Below the pieces are notes generated by a model. The model had not been told where the DNA came from, ran no database searches, and worked only from the letters and a program-made list of their open reading frames with translations. A program made the position numbers and the translations under genes. Below are positions 57,150 to 59,990 of a stretch of 59,990 nucleotides of DNA, piece after piece. Numbering within the stretch: the first letter of the stretch is position 1; each line of letters opens with the position of its first letter. Source of the stretch: Clostridiales bacterium (lineage in GTDB: Bacteria; Bacillota; Clostridia; Oscillospirales; Oscillospiraceae); NCBI GenBank assembly GCA_004556755.1, contig SFFW01000013.1, positions 1 through 59,990 on the forward strand. Direction: 5' to 3'.

Positions 57150-59894
57150 ATGAAGAGTACGAAGAAACTTCTCTCTCTGCTGCTCGTGATAGCAATGATA
57201 TTCTCCCTTGCTATTCCCGTACTGGCAGAGGGCGAAACCACTGCGGCATCTCTTGCAACTTGGACCGGCGGCTCCAGCCTCACCAATAACGGTGAAGGTG
57301 ACGTGCTTAGCGGTATCGAGCTGTCAGTCGGTGCAGTAAAGAGCGACAGCACGCTGTCAAATCACCAGCTCAAGCTGGGCGCAAACTACGGCAATCTTTC
57401 CGCCACTCCGTGGTACGGAACCGATTACTATGCCGAAGGCACCCAGTTTGCGTATGTGACCTTCTCTCTCAGCACCAAGGGATACGAGAACCTTGAACTC
57501 AAGACCGTTCTCGGCGGCAATGCTCGTGTGCCTCTCACCTACAAGTGGGCATACTCCCTCGACAATGAGACTTGGGTCACTGTTGACACCACCGTAAACG
57601 CAACCGCACAGAACACCATTGACGGTGCTGCAACTACCACCGTCGCACTCCCCGCAGCTGCAGCAGATCAGGAGACCCTCTACCTCCGCCTCATGCAGAC
57701 CGAGGGCGCAAAGCCTAACGATAAAGGCAAGGGCACCAACGCAGGCGCACTCTACATCTATGAGATGGGCATCGCAGGTACCGTTAAGGCACAGGAGCAG
57801 CACAAGCCCCTTGCTGGAAAGACCGTCATTCTCCACAGCAATGACGTTCACGGCGCAATCACAGGCTATGCCAACATCGCAGCTCTCAAGGCTGAGTACG
57901 AAGCAGAGGGCGCAACCGTCATCCTCGTTGATGCCGGCGACTACAGCCAGGGTACCACCTATGTCAGCAGCACCAAGGGTCTTGACGCAGTCAAGATGAT
58001 GAACGTCGCAGGCTACGACTTTGCAACCCTCGGCAACCACGAATTTGACTACGGCTATGAGCAGCTCAAGAGCAACATGAGCGAGGCTCACTTCAAGGTC
58101 CTCTGCGCAAACGTTCTCGACGCAGAAGGCAACAGCATTTTTGATGCAACCGCTATCAAGGAAGTCAACGGCGTGAAGATCGGCTTCTTCGGCCTTGAGA
58201 CTCCCGAGACCCAGACCAAGGCAAACCCCGCTCTCATCAAGGGACTCCAGTTCCTCGGCGGTGAGAAGATGTATGAGTGTGCTCAGGCACAGGTCGCAGC
58301 TCTCAAGGATGCCGGCGCAGACATCATCGTTTGCCTCGCACACCTCGGCGTTGACGGCGAATCCGAACCCAACCGTTCCGTCGACCTCTTCGCAAAGGTC
58401 GAGGGCATCGACTTCATCATCGACGGTCACTCTCACTCCGTCATGGAGAAGGGTCCTTCCGATGAACCCATCCAGTCCACCGGCACCCAGTTTAAGAACA
58501 TCGGCGTTATCGTTATCGACAACGCAACCAAGACCATCGAAAGCAACAAGCTCGTTGCAGTGACCGAAGAGTCCGCAAAGGACAAGGCCGTCGAAGTAGC
58601 GGCAGCGGACATCATTGAGCGCATCACCGCCGAGTACGGCGCAGTCTTCGCAAAGAGCGAAGTCGAGCTCAACGGCGACAAGGCACCCGGCAACCGCAAC
58701 ATGGAGACCAACCTCGGCGACCTCATCACCGACTCCATGATGTGGCAGATCCTCAAGGACGCAGACAGCCTTGCGGTTCCCGCAGAGAACATTGTTGCGG
58801 TAACCAACGGCGGCGGCATCCGTGCATGGATCCACAAGGGCGAAATCACCAAGAACGACGTATTCACCGTTCTGCCCTTCGGCAACACCTTGACCGTCGT
58901 TTACGTCAAGGGCGCTGACCTTCTTGAGGCTCTTGAGGCTTCCACCTACTGCACTCCCGCTGCAGTCGGCGGCTTCCCCCAGATCGCAGGCATGAAGATC
59001 ACCGTTGTCACCAAGGCACAGTATGACGCAAACGAAGAGACCTACCCCGACTCCACCTACCACGGCCCCAAGTCCATCAACCGTGTCACCATCGACGAGG
59101 TTAACGGCAAGCCCTTCGATCCCAACGCAACCTATGCCGTTGCGACCAACAACTTCACCGCAGCAGGCGGCGACACCTACTATGCATTAGCAAGATCCGA
59201 AGGCAGCATCGACACCGGCTACACCCTCGACACCATCCTTATGGACTACATAAAGGAAGAGCTGAACGGCGTTATCGGTGAGAAGTATGCAGAGCCCGAC
59301 GGCCGCATCACCATCAAGAACTTCAGCGACATCGACAACTCCGGTTACCGCGAGGGCATCGAGCTGGCAGCAGCAAAGGGCATCATCAACGGCTATGCAG
59401 ACGGCACCTTTAAGCCCGATGCACAGGTCACCCGTGCACAGTTCATCACCATGCTGTACCGTGTGGCAGGCTCTCCCGAAGTTGAGATCCCCGAAGGCAA
59501 GACCGAGATAGAGCTTGGCTTCACCGACGCTGACACCATCAGCGACGAATACAAGACGGCTGTTGCATGGGGCGTTCAGAACGGCATCATCAAGGGCTAC
59601 GAGGACAAAACCTTCCGTCCCAACCAGGCAATAAGCCGTGCTCAGATGGCAACCATGCTGTACCGCTACCTCACGCTTGAAGACGTATGGGGCGCAGCAC
59701 CCGACGAGCTGAAGAAAGCTTATGACTTCACCGACAAGGATGATATCGCAGCTCCGTTTGTCGAGGCAGTCAACGTCATGGCTAACACGGGATACATCAA
59801 GGGCTTCGCTGACGGCCACTTCGGACCGGATGAGACCGTAACCCGCGGCCAGGCTGCAACCGTCTTTGCAAGGATCTTTGACGCTGTCAACTGA
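57150..59894 (+). CDS. S-layer-anchored 5'-nucleotidase / 2',3'-cyclic phosphodiesterase
   Basis: A 914-residue secreted protein. Signal peptide (LLSLLLVIAMIFSLAIPVLAEG), an N-terminal beta-rich region of about 180 residues with no clear name, a calcineurin-like metallophosphatase domain (ILHSNDVHGAI near 228, VDAGDYSQGT, LGNHEFDYG, IVCLAHLGVD, IDGHSHSVM), the 5'-nucleotidase C-terminal domain (NLGDLITDSMMWQI, VAVTNGGGIRAWI) and three SLH repeats (about 728-914: FSDIDNSGYREGIELAAAKGIINGY, FTDADTISDEYKTAVAWG, FTDKDDIAAPFVEAVNVMANTGYI). It should release nucleosides and phosphate at the cell surface. Codon use is strongly biased, suggesting high expression. Confidence 0.94.
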   Translation: MKSTKKLLSLLLVIAMIFSLAIPVLAEGETTAASLATWTGGSSLTNNGEGDVLSGIELSVGAVKSDSTLSNHQLKLGANYGNLSATPWYGTDYYAEGTQFAYVTFSLSTKGYENLELKTVLGGNARVPLTYKWAYSLDNETWVTVDTTVNATAQNTIDGAATTTVALPAAAADQETLYLRLMQTEGAKPNDKGKGTNAGALYIYEMGIAGTVKAQEQHKPLAGKTVILHSNDVHGAITGYANIAALKAEYEAEGATVILVDAGDYSQGTTYVSSTKGLDAVKMMNVAGYDFATLGNHEFDYGYEQLKSNMSEAHFKVLCANVLDAEGNSIFDATAIKEVNGVKIGFFGLETPETQTKANPALIKGLQFLGGEKMYECAQAQVAALKDAGADIIVCLAHLGVDGESEPNRSVDLFAKVEGIDFIIDGHSHSVMEKGPSDEPIQSTGTQFKNIGVIVIDNATKTIESNKLVAVTEESAKDKAVEVAAADIIERITAEYGAVFAKSEVELNGDKAPGNRNMETNLGDLITDSMMWQILKDADSLAVPAENIVAVTNGGGIRAWIHKGEITKNDVFTVLPFGNTLTVVYVKGADLLEALEASTYCTPAAVGGFPQIAGMKITVVTKAQYDANEETYPDSTYHGPKSINRVTIDEVNGKPFDPNATYAVATNNFTAAGGDTYYALARSEGSIDTGYTLDTILMDYIKEELNGVIGEKYAEPDGRITIKNFSDIDNSGYREGIELAAAKGIINGYADGTFKPDAQVTRAQFITMLYRVAGSPEVEIPEGKTEIELGFTDADTISDEYKTAVAWGVQNGIIKGYEDKTFRPNQAISRAQMATMLYRYLTLEDVWGAAPDELKKAYDFTDKDDIAAPFVEAVNVMANTGYIKGFADGHFGPDETVTRGQAATVFARIFDAVN

Positions 59895-59941
59895 TCTCAA
59901 ACGACGCTCAATGAGTGCCGAAAGCGCATAATATAAACGAG

Positions 59942-59975
59942 TTCCGGCAGCACCCCGTGTGCTGCCGGAATTTTT
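59942..59975 (+). terminator. Terminator of the nucleotidase gene
   Basis: TTCCGGCAGCAC-CCCGT-GTGCTGCCGGAA followed by TTTTT. Confidence 0.88.
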
Positions 59976-59990
59976 AATGTCGGTATTGCC

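Noticed and set aside
57357..59063. 568-codon open frame antisense to the nucleotidase gene
   Set aside because: Product is a Cys/Leu/Val/Gly-rich mirror of the strongly biased codons of the real gene; no start signals.

Overview
The window reads as chromosomal DNA of an anaerobic, spore-lineage Bacillota, most likely a gut clostridium of the Oscillospirales type. This is inferred from a SpoIID homologue, a Rex redox repressor, a cytosolic [FeFe] hydrogenase-type protein, ECF-type vitamin transporters, MreC/MreD/PBP2, a DnaD/DnaC-type primosome, an S-layer-anchored nucleotidase, and sigma-A promoters with strong Shine-Dalgarno sites. Coding DNA is GC-rich except for the first kilobase, which is clearly AT-rich. 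I see no prophage, transposase, rRNA or CRISPR array.

Layout. 0-1.4 kb: an AT-rich HTH/zinc-ribbon regulator between two direct repeats, beside a tRNA-Ser(GGA) gene whose T loop is split by an 80-nt palindromic insert. 1.4-6.6 kb: GH13 glucosidase, flavin reductase-like protein, acetyltransferases (one a remnant), two zinc-ribbon membrane proteins and tRNA-Val. 6.7-10.5 kb (minus): trmB-xth-dusB-ECF sigma-anti-sigma in one overlapping operon. 10.5-17 kb: rex, then mnmE and a compact one-carbon folate block with two fusions (cyclodeaminase-FolD and FolC-5-formyl-THF cyclo-ligase) and a FolT-like transporter. 17-21.3 kb (minus): hydrogenase, MFS transporter, alpha/beta hydrolase. 21.4-24.7 kb: a TetM/EF-G-like GTPase fused to a YacP/Rae1-type NYN domain, overlapping ylmH. 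24.7-25.5 kb: intergenic DNA with inverted repeats and a 28-residue membrane microprotein that has its own operators, promoter and terminator. 25.8-30 kb: rsmE, then a minus-strand primosome operon (DnaD, DnaC-like) ending in DUF2804 and SCP2 genes. 30-36.6 kb: U32 (RlhA-like), maf, mreC, mreD, PBP2, mgsA. 37-44.2 kb: hisS, aspS, yifB, thiI, cinA. 44.2-49.4 kb: membrane protein, spoIID, and an HTH-ABC-permease operon behind a 40-bp palindrome. 49.4-52 kb: GNAT, HAD phosphatase, then a cobalamin riboswitch controlling a DUF4430 lipoprotein and an ECF S component. 52-60 kb: clpB with an upstream ribbon-helix-helix gene, psuG, a membrane protein and an SLH-anchored 5'-nucleotidase.

The strongest leads are the TetM-like GTPase-NYN/YlmH pair (a possible ribosome-rescue unit), the split tRNA-Ser, the 28-residue microprotein with twin operators, the riboswitch-controlled DUF4430/ECF B12 module, the folate block with two fusions, and three families of small dispersed palindromic elements.
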